A stretch of 64,000 nucleotides of DNA from Paraescarpia echinospica (Eukaryota; Annelida; Polychaeta; Sabellida; Siboglinidae), in assembly GCA_020002185.1 (NCBI GenBank), contig CM034531.1, positions 42,031,867 through 42,095,866 of the forward strand. Reading direction: 5' to 3'. Made by a program: the position numbers and the translations under genes. A model generated the notes under the pieces. That model did not search any database, was not told where the DNA came from, and saw nothing but the letters and a program-made list of their open reading frames with translations. Each line of letters opens with the position of its first letter. Positions within the stretch are counted from its first letter, which is position 1. Positions 44,154 through 54,625 of the stretch are shown here, in pieces.

Positions 44154-44345
44154 AGGGTCAACGTTGATCGGTCACCTGAGGTCACGTTGCTCACCGCGAT
44201 GTGAAGCGCTTTGATTAGTATTTACTTACTTAAAAACCGCTATATTAAAGAACGAAATTATACTTATTATTAACTCAATTGCTGCATACTTCTGGCACGG
44301 GGTCAAAGTTGATCGGTCAGCTGAGGTCACGTAGCTCATCGCGGG
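44154..44345. repeat. Pair of 44-bp direct repeats rich in GGTCA
   Basis: GGGTCAACGTTGATCGGTCA with a following CTGAGGTCACG block at 44154-44200 is repeated with few changes at 44298-44345. Each copy holds several GGTCA half-sites. Confidence 0.75.
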
Positions 44346-44379
44346 TCGCATTTGATGTACTGCGTTTGCGCGAGTATGC

Positions 44380-44600
44380 GCAATACGCAAAACGGAACCG
44401 GAACTAACTCTCAGACCGGAACCTCCTTCCAGACAGGTACACCGGGGCGCTATTTGGTCCACAAATGTGCCCTGAAATCAATCAAGCGAGTTACTGCATG
44501 CGGCATTTGAAACAAGCAATATTAATAAATCACATGTTGACGGAAACCGGAGCGCTATTTGGTCTACAAAAGTGCCCTAAAACAATATTTTATAACAATG
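44380..44600 (+). repeat. Mixed R2 end and MITE ends
   Basis: The AAACGGAACCGGAACT/CTCAGACC block (44385-44445) also seen at 39905 and, inverted, at 43455 is followed by two MITE ends carrying GCGCTATTTGGTC (44448-44475 and 44509-44580). Confidence 0.7.
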
Positions 44601-45490
44601 TAGGTCCGCGTATATGCCGTTTTTTTCTTTTTTCGTTTTCATATTTGAAGTATAAAAAACGAGTACAATCTACTTTTCGTGGTATTTTTAATACATTTTA
44701 GAAAAACAAACATAACGAGTAAACAAACCGTTTTTTGTTTTCACTGAATCAGAACGGAAAACGAAATACGACTGCATCGCAATCACGGGACCTACCATTA
44801 TTTATTAAACCGATTGAAAACTGCATAATGAAAATAGGAAAACGAGTCATTTTCCTATTTTCGTTTAGTAATGTTCAAATGGCCGCTATGATACAGTAAC
44901 ACTTGGACCCAACCAGCTTTCGTGGGTCATCTATGGCACCCATACCTTTCAAGTGAAGTGTCTGCTGCGTGAATCAACCATTTAGCTATTGAAAACAATA
45001 CAATACAACACATTGCTTCATGGCAATCAAACCTGACGTTTTTTTCTGATAGCTATGAATTCATCAGACATGATATATTGCGATCCCATGGCTGCTATGC
45101 GTAGGACAAAACGATACAACTATGGAAAATACACCAATTTAAATGTTATAAGAAATACACTTTGGTTTAAAGAAAAACGTGAAACCACAAAGACAAACTT
45201 TGACTTCTTTGACATCAGGCGTTGAGAAGGACAAGGGTGGTTATTCGATGGTATCGGGTAATAGGATCTTTACTCTATTTTCAGGAAAACTCGCGGAATG
45301 TTGGGCTCGCCTTTATCGACTTGTAAAATCCATTTCCTTTAAGTGGTGTCTATGTCCCTTGAATCTTTTAATAAGGCATCGTAAGTTAGAACAACCACAG
45401 CGAAGCGGCAAGCTACCTTGCGACAGGGAATGCAGAGTTAGGACGACAAAGGCGAAGCGCCAAGACGCAAGTAGTTCTTTAGTGATTTAT
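44601..45490. other. No recognised feature
   Basis: The ORF at 45179-45499 may belong to the 5' part of the following LINE but shows no recognised domain. Runs of TTTCGTTTTC and similar AT-rich phrases are present. Confidence 0.4.
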
Positions 45491-45499
45491 AATCGTTAA

Positions 45500-45817
45500 T
45501 TGTGGTGGCACAGGAGCAACCATGGTGAACTTTTAAGATGGCGGCTGCCTGACCTGTGTATAGTCACGTTTTTGCCAGTAATTGAAGGAAGGGGGGCAAC
45601 GTATAGAAACTGCAAGAGGATGGCGATCAACGCACTAGTTGAACAGATGTGTGAAGAAGAGGGAGTGGGATTCACAGATTTATGGGGATACTTTGTTGGG
45701 AGGGCAGATATGTACATGAGAGATGGCCTCCATCTTAGTGGAAAGAGGGCAGCAGTTTTCTCAGAGAACCTGCTGCGATCTGTTAACAGTGGGACAGATT
45801 GCATATATTTAAACTAG
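45500..45817 (+). pseudogene. LINE ORF1 fragment with SGNH/GDSL esterase-like domain
   Basis: The frame encodes 'CIVTFLPVIEGRGATYRNCK', 'EEEGVGFTDLWGYFVGR' and 'MYMRDGLHLSGKRAAVF'. The D-x2-H in 'DGLHLS' is the conserved Asp-His part of SGNH hydrolases, a domain known in ORF1 of CR1-group LINEs. The N-terminal serine block is not visible in frame. It is probably an ORF1 C-terminal half; the upstream part is not recognised. Confidence 0.6.
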
Positions 45818-47185
45818 ATTCGCAGGGGGGACTCACAGAGAAGCCTAAAACTGGAGGCATAGATAAAGACAGCACACAAAAATCAGCACAGAAGAGTTTG
45901 GAAAACTCTTCTGAAGCTGGAAATAAATGTGTTTGTTTAAATGCAAGGAGTATAGTAAAACAAAAAAGAACTCAACATTATGGTAGAAGATATTGACCCT
46001 CACATAATAGGTATAACCGAATCCTGGACTACAACCGATATATAACATGCCGAATTGGAACTGACAGGATATGTAATGTTTAGGAAAGATGGAATAGGAA
46101 GAAAGGGAGGTGGAGTTATTTTATATATTAAAGAATGTATCCAGGCTTATAAAATAAAATTAGAAAGAAAAGCAGATTGCGAAGAAGCTGTTTGGTGTAA
46201 CATAGTTACAGAAAACTTAACGTTAACAGTTGAGTTAGTTTATTGAATTCCAATCATAAGCATAGAAGAGAATGAACAAATACAAAACGCTATAAGGGAA
46301 GTAAGCAAACGCGACTGTAATATTATGGGGGATTTTAACCACTGGCATATACAATGGAAATCTGTACATGTATGTTGAATGAGGACCACAAGTTTTTAGT
46401 TTTAGTTCAAGATACTTTCCTTTCTCAACATGTGCTAGAACCAACTAGGTGTGAGAATGTGTTAGACATAGTGTTGTCCTCACAGAATGAATTAGTTGAC
46501 AATGTGAGCCACTGGGGAGTAGTGATCACAACCAGATACATTTTACCATCAAAGTACAATCAGAAAGGAATAGTAAAAAGCAGTATAGGAGAAATTTCCA
46601 CAAAGGAATGTATAAGGACATGAGGAAATATTTAGCAAAGATAGACTGGAATAAAATACTGAAAAATAAGACAGCAACAGAATGCTGGAATATATTAAAG
46701 AGTGAAATTAAGTGCATAGTCGATAAATTTGTACCCTTCAAAAACAAGGGAAACGGTCCAAAAAGAAACACTTATCGAAAGAAGCCATTAGAAAAATTAA
46801 GTATAAACAAATGATGTGGAAGTCATGTAGATGTACTGGAAATGATGAAGACTACAACAGTTATAAAGAAGCACTTAACCAAGCTACAACTCAAATTAGA
46901 AATTCAAAGAGAAGCTATGAACAACAATTAGCTAGTAATATAAAACATGACAGCAAGAGTTTTTATGCGTATGTTCGAAGCAAACAGAAAGTTCAAGATA
47001 AGGTCGGTCCTCTAGAAGATAGTGCTGGAAATATAATATCAGAGAGATTCTTAATGGCAGAAGACCTGAATGAGTACTTTAGTTCAGTGTTTACCAGATA
47101 AGATACTAGTTCACTGCCAGTACCAGAGGCTAAGTTCAAGGGGGCAGATTCAGACTATTTAGGACAATTATTTGTAACCCCGGAA

Positions 47186-48102
47186 ATGGTAGCTAAAAAA
47201 ATAAGGGCTATGAAGGATAATAAATCACCTGGAGTGGATGGGATTCCGACCAAACTACTATTGGAAATTGCAACAGTTTTCAATTTGTCATTAGAAGAGG
47301 GACTGGTTCCTTTAGAATGGAAAGAGGCAAACATTATACCGTTATTTAAAAAAGGTTCGAGAAACAAGTCAGAGAACTATAGACCAGTGAGTTTAACATC
47401 AGTGATTTGCAAATTATTAGAAAGACTAATTAAAGATCACATGGTGGATTTTCTTGTTAAACATAACTTGATAAACCCATCTCAACATGGTTTTTTTAAG
47501 CGAGGTCATGCTTAACAAATATGTTATGTTTTTTGGAAGACATCACTAAGTGGATAGATGAGGGATCAACTGTAAATATCGTCTACTTAGATTTTCAAAA
47601 AGCTTTCGACAAAGTACCACATCAAAGATTACTGCTTAAACTAAAGGCCCATGGCATAGGAAATGGTATCATAAACTGGATAGAAAAATGGCTGATTGGC
47701 AGAAGACAACGTGTAATAGTTGATGGGGAGGCTTCAAACTGGAAATCGGTATTGAGTGGGGTACCACAGGGATCAGTACTAGGACCTATATTATTCTTAA
47801 TATTTATCAACGATTTGGAAGATGAAATAACAAGGAAGGTGTTGAAATTTGCGGATGATACAAAACTGTTTAGAAGGATTAAAAGTGATGGAGATAGACA
47901 ACATTTACAAGATGATCTTGACAAGTTGATCAAACGGTCTGAAAAGTGGCAAATGCTATTCAATTTTGGGAAGTGTAAACGCCTCCACGCAGGACATGGG
48001 AACGAAGAGGTAGAATATACAATGGGGGGGGGGGGGTACTGTACTAACTACTACTGTAAAAGAAAAGGACTTAGGGTTAATCATGCTGATATGAAGGTTT
48101 GA
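47186..48102 (+). pseudogene. CR1-like reverse transcriptase
   Basis: Two consecutive frames, 47186-47515 and 47521-48102, are separated by a single stop (TAA at 47513-47515) and together form the RT. They carry 'DNKSPGVDGIPTKLL', 'ANIIPLFKKGS', 'NYRPVSLTSVICKLLERL', 'QHGFFKRGHA', 'LDFQKAFDKVPHQRLL', 'LSGVPQGSVLGPILF' and catalytic 'FADDTKLF' (about 47854). After a G-run at 48023-48036 the frame is lost. It is a comparatively young copy within this window. Confidence 0.85.
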
Positions 48103-48379
48103 GAGCAGTGCGGAATTGCAGCTTCAAAGGGAAATCAAATCCTTGGATTAATCAGGCGGAACATAACGTATAAGGAAAAACAGCTAATAATACCGCTGTA
48201 CAAAACAATAGTTAGGCCTCATTTAGAATATTGTATTGAAGCGTAGAGGCCATATCGCAGGAAGGACATATATATGCCAGAAAGAGTGCAGAGGAGAGCA
48301 ACTAAATTGATGGCAAAACTGAGGGATCTTACTTACGAAATACGCCTAAAAATGCGGCTTAACAACACTAGAGACCAGG

Positions 48380-48541
48380 TGTCGCGTACTGGCCGTGGGC
48401 TGTGCGTACAACGACATTATAGAATGAAGATTCTCGTAGAGGAAGTATGAACACGTTTATTGTGACACAGGCGGAACTCGAGATCAAAAGAAAAAGAGGA
48501 AACGGGGCATGGTAAACGGTTCCGCGGTCAAGGATCTAACA
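48380..48541 (-). repeat. Ty3 3' LTR
   Basis: 162 bp, TG...CA ends, 5 differences from the other LTR (about 97% identical). Confidence 0.93.
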
Positions 48542-48765
48542 TTCCTCCCCCTTTAAGAAAAACATAATTAATATAATTATAAAAATGTAAACTTTTAACG
48601 CCAACGAGAGTCACTTATACGTATCAATGTCATATCTAAGATAGATAGTATGCAACTGTTTATAGTACTAATCTAGTGCTCTCGCGACTAGCAACAGCTA
48701 CCGAAACATAGTCTATTCTGGCTATCTTGATCTATGCATTGTCCGTTATGACAGTAATATAGACT

Positions 48766-49742
48766 TTACAAGTTCAATATGTCGGGTGGCTTCACCACTC
48801 TGTGTGATCTTCTCAGCGGTACTACCACGTCTGGTACTACACAGGACTGCGACCGTTCAACTGTTGGTCTTGAGGTCACCTCTCCTGTGGCTGTACCCGT
48901 AGTCACGTCCGAGTTGCCAGATGATAGTGGTGGTGTCGACGGTGTTCGCTCGAACCGAGGTAGTACTTCACGCTCTGCAAGCCTCGGTGGAAGTTGAGGC
49001 TCTTCAATCCTCAGTGGTACCAGACGCTCTTCAGTCGACTCGATCGGCCTTCTCTCGCGCAAATGATCCTGGTGACGCTTCCACACTCTGTCATCCTGCA
49101 GACGTACCGCGAAGGTCAGCGGACCCAGCCGGTTCTCTATCACCGTAGCGACCCATTTCGGTTGTCCCTGAAAGTTCAACGCCCAGACACAGTCTCCTGT
49201 CATGAAACTTCGCTCCACTGCTCTCTGGTCGTGGCGTTCTTTGTCTTCTTCCTGTTTGCGCAAGACTCGGTTCTGAATGGATGGTCGTAGAAGATCCAGT
49301 CGTGTGCTCGGTGGTGTCTTCAACACAAACTCTATTGGAGCTCTGCCGGTTATAGCTTGTGGAGTTACCCTGTAGCGTGCTAGGAAGGTGTAGTGACGAT
49401 CTTCTAGGTTGCCATTTGTCTTCTTCAACCCTGCTTTTACAGTCTGAACGGCGCGTTCAGCTAAGCCATTACTGGATGGGTAATAAGGTGAAGACTTGAT
49501 GTGTTTGATTCCGTTAGCTCGACAAAACTGTTCAAACTCCTCACTGGTGAAACAGCTTCCGTTATCTGATACCACTGTGCTTGGTAACCCAAAATCGCAA
49601 ACGTCTGTCTTAGCTTCGTGAGAGTTGCACTGGTTGTCGCAGCTGATACAACGTGTGCATCGATGTACTTGCTGTGAGCATCGACTATGATGAGTATCAT
49701 ACGTCCCTCGAACGGTCCCGCATAATCAATGTGTATTCGATG
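48766..49742 (-). pseudogene. Ty3 integrase core, frameshifted
   Basis: Two frames hold the rve core: 'IILIIVDAHSKYIDAHVVS'-like start (49461-49700) with the first Asp, and 'VSDNGSCFTSEEFEQFC' with the second Asp plus 'YYPSSNGLAERAVQTVK' with the catalytic Glu (48766-49575). The break between them is a frameshift near 49570. A deletion has removed much of the zinc-binding domain upstream. The C-terminus ends 'RRSHRVVKPPDIL', a usual Ty3 Pol end without chromodomain. Confidence 0.85.
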
Positions 49743-51692
49743 CTACGTTCGTCCCGGCCATTCCCATGGATGCAGTGGTGCTACTAACGCCTTCATCTTC
49801 ACTATGCCCGGATGCGTCTCGTGTAGTTCTTTCAACAACGTGTCACGACCCTTTGGTGGTACGATGACTCTTGCTCCCATTAGCACCCCGTGTAGGACAC
49901 TCAGTTCTTCTTTCCTTCGAGTGTAACTCTCCCACTCGCGTGGTAAATCGCTAGGCCACCCTCCTTCCACGAACCGTAGAACTTGTGATAGTATCGGATC
50001 GGTTGCTGCCAATTTAGCGATGTGTTCTGCCGTGATGGGTGTATCGTTCATGGTTGTAAGTGCTAGAACCACTTCCTCCGGGACTGGTACTCGTTCAGGA
50101 GTGTCTGGTAGCGGCAAGCGACTCAATCCGTCTGCATGACAGATACTCGTACCCGGTCTGTACTCCAGATGGTACTGATAGTTACTTAGTGTTAGTGCCC
50201 ATCTCTGAATGCGTGCACTAGCCATTGCGGAGATGGCACGATCTTCCTTCAACAGCCCGATCAACGGCTTGTGGTCGGTCTGCAACGTGAAGTCCCTCCC
50301 GTAAAGGTACTTATGGAACTTGGATATCCCGAAGACCAGCGACAACGCTTCCTTTTCCAGCTGTGCGTACTTCTTTTCCGCTGTGGAGAGAGAGCGTGAT
50401 GCGTATGCGATAGGCTTGTCGCTGCCATCGGGCAATCTGTGTGACAGTACGCTTCGAATCCCGTAAGGAGATGCGTCACTGCTCAATATGATCGGAAGTT
50501 CAGGGTTGTAGGGTACAAGCATATCTGAAGAAACGAGCAGAGCCTTAGACTCATCGAAAGCCTTTTGTTGCGTCGGACCCCACTTCCACTTTGTGTGTTG
50601 GCGTGTCATTTCATGCAGCGGAGCAAGCAGCGTACTGAGATTGCGCAAGAAGTTGTGATGGTAGTGAATGAGTCCTAGATAACTCCTCAACTCCTGTACA
50701 TTCTGCGGTGTAGGCGCGTTCTGTACTGCTCGCACTTTGTCTTCCGTAGGATGAATACCTTCAGCATCAATCGCATGACCTAGATAGGTGCACGATTTCT
50801 GACGAAACGCACATTTCTCCTTCTTCAGGCGTAACTTTGCGTCTTGTAGTCGCGTTAGCACAGTAGCCAGATTACGATCGTGCTCTTCTGGCGTTCTTCC
50901 TGTGACCAGGATGTCGTCGATGTAGACTACGGCCATGGGTATGTTCTGTAGTAACCGCTCCATGATTCTCTGGAAGATACCTGGAGAAGAACTCACACCG
51001 AAAGGCAGACGTTCGAATGCGAATAGCCCTTTCGACATGTTGATTGTAGTCAACGGACGTGATTCTTCATCCAGTACGACCTGTTGATACGCATGGCTCA
51101 TGTCCAGCGTGGTGTACAGTGTACCACCTGCTAATTTTGTAAACAGATCAGATACGTTCGGGATCGGGTACTTGTCTAGCTTTACGGCTCTGTTGATGGT
51201 TACCTTATAGTCGCCACAGATTCTGACTGCGCCGGTAGACTTCAAGACCGGTACAATGGGCGCGGCCCACTCAGAATACTCCTCAGGACGGATGATTCCG
51301 GCCTTCTGCATACGATCTAGCTCGTCCTCTACTTTGGCTCGTAAAGCAAGAGGTACAGGTCGAGGTTTACAATACCTCGGTTTAACCGTGTCATCAACGT
51401 AGAACTTCGCAGTCAGCCCCTTTAGAGTGCCTAGTCCCTCAGTGAACATTGATTCGTAAGGCATTAGGAAGTCCTCTCTGTCTACTTGGTTCACGGTAGC
51501 CCAGTTCACTTTCAACACTGTTAGCCAGTCCCTTCCCAGCAGGTTAGGTCCCGACCCAGGCACTACGATTGCCTGCATCCTGTGCTGTTGATTGTTGTGA
51601 CAAACGTTCACCTGTGCTCGCCCTAAAGGCTCAATTGTGGTACCTGCGTACGTTCGCAACCTCGGAACGTTACGCGTCTCGAGATTGAGCAC
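49743..51692 (-). CDS. pol: Ty3 Pol: protease end, reverse transcriptase, RNase H
   Basis: An intact 649-codon frame overlapping gag by 70 bases in another phase. It begins with the protease end ('SGPNLLGRDWL'). RT motifs follow: 'YDSEWAAPIV'-type palm entry 'EYSEWAAPIVPV', 'LDMSHAYQQVVLD', 'LPFGVSSSPGIFQ' and catalytic 'VYIDDILVTG' (about residue 255). RNase H shows 'PIILSSDASPYGI' and 'TDHKPLI'. The frame ends at 'HETHPGIVKMKALV', where the integrase HHCC zinc domain has its second His; most of that domain is missing, and the text runs straight on to 'PLHPWEWPGR'. Confidence 0.9.
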   Translation of the reverse strand: MLNLETRNVPRLRTYAGTTIEPLGRAQVNVCHNNQQHRMQAIVVPGSGPNLLGRDWLTVLKVNWATVNQVDREDFLMPYESMFTEGLGTLKGLTAKFYVDDTVKPRYCKPRPVPLALRAKVEDELDRMQKAGIIRPEEYSEWAAPIVPVLKSTGAVRICGDYKVTINRAVKLDKYPIPNVSDLFTKLAGGTLYTTLDMSHAYQQVVLDEESRPLTTINMSKGLFAFERLPFGVSSSPGIFQRIMERLLQNIPMAVVYIDDILVTGRTPEEHDRNLATVLTRLQDAKLRLKKEKCAFRQKSCTYLGHAIDAEGIHPTEDKVRAVQNAPTPQNVQELRSYLGLIHYHHNFLRNLSTLLAPLHEMTRQHTKWKWGPTQQKAFDESKALLVSSDMLVPYNPELPIILSSDASPYGIRSVLSHRLPDGSDKPIAYASRSLSTAEKKYAQLEKEALSLVFGISKFHKYLYGRDFTLQTDHKPLIGLLKEDRAISAMASARIQRWALTLSNYQYHLEYRPGTSICHADGLSRLPLPDTPERVPVPEEVVLALTTMNDTPITAEHIAKLAATDPILSQVLRFVEGGWPSDLPREWESYTRRKEELSVLHGVLMGARVIVPPKGRDTLLKELHETHPGIVKMKALVAPLHPWEWPGRT

Positions 51693-52795
51693 AGATGTCT
51701 TGCAGATTTTAGCCCACTCATCCCCGATATAAGCGAAACTGCTGCTCCGGTATCTATCTCCATAGCCACTTCACTTCCCTCTATCTGGACATTGCAAATG
51801 TACGGTGGTATGGTGTGGGTGGCACTTGTGTGATACAGGCCAAGTGTGTATGTGTCTTCACATAACTTGTCATTGCGTTGCGAGTGTGTGTCATTTTCTA
51901 CTAAGTGCGTCTGCTGAGTGTTTGCATTGCACACATTAGCAAAGTGATTTAGCTTTTGACACTTGTAGCATCTCCTGCCCCAAGCTTTGCACATTCGCCG
52001 ATCGTCGTGTGGCGGTCCACCACAGCCTGAGCATGCCGGTGCTGCCCCCTTGTGACGTCTGTACCGCTGCTGACTGCTCACGACTGGTCGATCGTCTCGA
52101 TGTGGCGTCCCCTGGCGATCAGGCGGAAAGCGTTTTCTTGGTGGATTGCGATCTATGTGTGTCGCCACCTGGCGACCAAAACTGAAACCTCCACGTGAAG
52201 AGTTGCGCCGCCCCCCGTCATTCGATACGGCGTGGACAGGCCTCGGCACGGACGAAGAAGAGTTTCCCATGATCTTCGACTGCTGTAGCGTAGCTTCCAG
52301 TGTGCGCCCGAACGTCAGTAACTTCTCTAGCGTGATTGTAGGTTCACTTAACCCCTTGTCACGCACTTTCGACATCGCACATTTTTGGATGATTTGCGAC
52401 TTCACTTCTCTGTCTTTCTCATGGAACTTACAGTTTTTGGCTAGTTGCTGCAATCGTGCATTGAATTGGTCCAGCGTCTCTGACGACGTCTGTTCAGCCT
52501 GTCGGAACTTGAATATTCCATATTCTTCATTGCACTGCGGCCTGAAGTAAGCAGTGAGCTTCCGCTTGGTTTCTGCGAAATCATCATTTTCTGTCACCCC
52601 CACTGCTTCACTCAATTCAAACACTGCCTCACCAGCATAATGAAGCAACATCGCTCTCATTCTTGTATCGTTCTGAATGTCTTTAGCCACCACAAAGTTT
52701 TCAAAGCGCCGCACCCAACGCTCCCAGCGTTGGCCTGCGCTGCCAGTCGTCTCCAGCGAAAAAGGTGCCACGTCAGCGACAGTTTCCATTTTCAC
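51623..52795 (-). CDS. gag: Ty3 Gag plus start of protease
   Basis: An intact 390-codon frame. The N-terminal two thirds is a capsid-like helical region ('RWVRRFENFVVAKD', 'RQAEQTSSETLDQFNARLQQL'). An Arg/Gly-rich part then leads to a zinc knuckle region with 'CSGCGGPPHDDRRMC' and the CCHC 'CYKCQKLNHFANVC' (about residues 275-290). The last part carries the aspartic protease active site 'MEIDTGAAVSLIS'. It would package element RNA and form the particle. The protease continues in the overlapping pol frame, where 'NLLGRDWL' closes it, so the protease is split between two frames. Confidence 0.85.
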   Translation of the reverse strand: MKMETVADVAPFSLETTGSAGQRWERWVRRFENFVVAKDIQNDTRMRAMLLHYAGEAVFELSEAVGVTENDDFAETKRKLTAYFRPQCNEEYGIFKFRQAEQTSSETLDQFNARLQQLAKNCKFHEKDREVKSQIIQKCAMSKVRDKGLSEPTITLEKLLTFGRTLEATLQQSKIMGNSSSSVPRPVHAVSNDGGRRNSSRGGFSFGRQVATHIDRNPPRKRFPPDRQGTPHRDDRPVVSSQQRYRRHKGAAPACSGCGGPPHDDRRMCKAWGRRCYKCQKLNHFANVCNANTQQTHLVENDTHSQRNDKLCEDTYTLGLYHTSATHTIPPYICNVQIEGSEVAMEIDTGAAVSLISGMSGLKSARHLCSISRRVTFRGCERTQVPQLSL

Positions 52796-52863
52796 ACATA
52801 AATTAGACGTAGTCTAGTTCAAAGTAACTCGTAGAGTTGTCAGTTTACCTCGTCGCCAATTAA

Positions 52864-53025
52864 TGTCGCGTACTGGCCGTGGGATGTGCGTACAACGACA
52901 TTATAGAATGAAGATTCTCGTAGAGAAAGTATGAACACGTTTATTGTGACACAGGCGGAACTCGAGATCAAAAGGAAAAGAGGAAACGGGGCATGCTAAA
53001 CGGTTCCGCGATCAAGGATCTAACA
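52864..53025 (-). repeat. Ty3 5' LTR
   Basis: 162 bp partner of 48380-48541; the low divergence points to a fairly recent insertion. Confidence 0.93.
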
Positions 53026-53394
53026 CCAGGAGATTGAGAGGAGATCAGATATAAGTGTTTACAATAATGAATGGTTATGAAAATATTGATAGAAATATTT
53101 TTTCTCAGTTAAGAAAGATAGAAGGACATGAAGTTACATTAGCAAAGGAGCAGTGTAGATTATATATAAGGAAGTTCTCATTTTCACAAAGGATTGTAAA
53201 TGAATGGAACAGATTATCTGCTGATTGTGTGGGTGCTTGTAGCGTGAATGTTTAAAAATAAAAACGACACATACCTCAGAAGGGCGGGATACACATAGAT
53301 AAAAGGGTCGGACTCTCGATAAGCCAAAGGGCTTCCTTGTCCACCTGCCACCTAGAGTTAATTCTCTGGGTGGCAATCTTGTTAAATCTTGTAA

Positions 53395-53575
53395 TCGGAG
53401 GTAGTGTGCCTCCTGGTGGAATGTATTGAAGGTAGTGCCTCCTGGTGGAATGTATTGGAGGTAGTGCCTCCTGGTGGAATGTATTGAAGGTAGTGCCTCC
53501 TGGTGGAATGTATTGAAGGTAGTGCCTCCTGGTGGAATGTATTGGAGGTAGTGCCTCCTGGTTGTACCGGTAACG
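53395..53575. repeat. 29-bp minisatellite, six copies
   Basis: Tandem units of GTAGTGCCTCCTGGTGGAA plus TGTATTGAAG or TGTATTGGAG. It lies just downstream of the CR1-like LINE, within or next to its 3' UTR. Confidence 0.9.
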
Positions 53576-54195
53576 GATACGTGTTTGGCAGTGGTAATTA
53601 AGGACTAATTAGGGGCAATCAAGAGGTAATTCCATAATATTGAGTTTCGTCATTTGATTTTTACTACAGCATTCTGCCAGAGTTTTTGGAAAGTTTATGT
53701 GTTATAACGTAAACCAACTGTAATTGTACTTTCTCTGCTTGTCTTGTGACTGTCTGTCTCTTTTTCTACAACCACCTCGCAATTAAGGTCACCCTACTTT
53801 AGTTAGATAGTCCCATATTATTTTTACAACAGTAAAGTATATTAAATTAGTTTCGCTAATGCGGCCACCTCGTCGTTAATGACGAGAAAATGCAGTCTGA
53901 TATTGCACTGGACAAATACGGAAAATATTTTCGCGGTCTTGCACTGCTCCTGGCTGGGTGTTCACGTAAGTCTTTCCGTGTGTACGTGTGTGCGTACACG
54001 CATGTATGTGTGTGCGTGTGTGTGTGTTTGTGTGTGAATATGTGGTGCATATGTGTGTGTGTGTGCATGTGTGCGTGTGTGTACATTATTACACACACGC
54101 ACGCACATACACAATGACCTCTAATTTTGTGAAATTTCTATAATTTACAATGGATGTTTACATTATCATAACATAATTTTACATCACTAAATATA
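53576..54195. other. GT microsatellite; otherwise nothing recognised
   Basis: Imperfect (GT)n runs about 53975-54110. The ORF over it encodes low-complexity sequence. Confidence 0.6.
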
Positions 54196-54325
54196 ATGTG
54201 GAGTGCGGTGGCAGTGAGCAGTGGCGCAGTGTCACAGAGAGGAGTGGCGCAGTGTCTCGATGAGCAGAGGCGCAGTGAGCAGTGGCGCGGTGTCACAGTG
54301 AGCAGTGGCGCAGTGTCACAGTCGG
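54196..54325. repeat. 22-23 bp tandem repeat
   Basis: Five or six units of GTGAGCAGTGGCGCAGTGTCACA with indels, directly upstream of the SINE. Confidence 0.8.
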
Positions 54326-54625
54326 GTAGTTTCTAGAGTCTCATTCTCGATCGATAGAGCCCGGGTTCGAATCATGTTCTGCCGTGTTGAACTTTAGGCT
54401 AGTTTGTTCATTACACGTTGCTCCAGTTCATTCAGCTGTATGAATGAATACCTGGCTATAGACAGTGGTGGATATATGTGTACCAATAGTTTTTGCACAT
54501 TAATTGCAGAGCGGTTGACTGTTTCCCCGAGAAGCCGAAATGGTGGTTGACTTAACACGTCTGCCAGGCTGTAAAGTTCTTGAGCACTCCAAAGGACTGG
54601 ATACTGCGCTATAAGAACTTTCCCT
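54326..54625 (+). mobile_element. tRNA-derived SINE with L2-like tail
   Basis: A B-box-like GGGTTCGAATCATG sits at about 54360-54375. It is followed by a conserved SINE central block (CCAGTTCATTCAGCTG, then ATGAATACCTGGC) and a 3' tail with ACTGCGCTATAAGAACT. The tail resembles the GCGCTTTATAAG end of the L2 LINE at 27.85 kb, as expected if the SINE uses L2 machinery. I recall similar central blocks in ancient metazoan SINE families but do not assign a named one. Confidence 0.65.

Larger units (their letters stand above)
48380..53025 (-). mobile_element. Ty3-type LTR retrotransposon nested in the CR1 LINE
   Basis: Identical-length LTRs at 48380-48541 and 52864-53025 (162 bp each, five differences by eye) are flanked by CCAGG at 48375-48379 and 53026-53030. 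The element lies on the minus strand, with its 5' LTR at high coordinates. A polypurine tract (AAAGGGGGAGGAA in element sense) touches the 3' LTR at 48542. A primer-binding-site-like TGGCGACGAGG lies close to the 5' LTR. It encodes Gag, protease, RT, RNase H and a damaged integrase. No env or chromodomain is seen. The Pol order RT-RH-IN places it in Ty3/Gypsy, near the K02A2.6-like group. Confidence 0.93.
45500..53300 (+). mobile_element. CR1-like LINE, split by a Ty3 element
   Basis: In order: an ORF1 with esterase-like domain (45500-45817), an endonuclease (about 45900-46620), an inter-domain region ('SKSFYAYVRSKQKVQDKVGPL', 46811-47101), a reverse transcriptase (47186-48102) and a C-terminal region that stops at 48379 and resumes at 53031 ('GYENIDRNIFSQLRK', 'FSFSQRIVNEWNRLSADCV'). 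The CCAGG duplicated at the Ty3 borders shows that the C-terminal part is continuous with the LINE. Multiple stops disable it. 3' UTR and a minisatellite follow. Confidence 0.87.

Noticed and set aside
52146..52550. 134-codon plus-strand ORF
   Set aside because: Antisense to the Ty3 gag frame, with no recognised domain.
53395..53575. CRISPR-like array
   Set aside because: Units are head-to-tail with no unique spacers and the genome is eukaryotic; it is a minisatellite.
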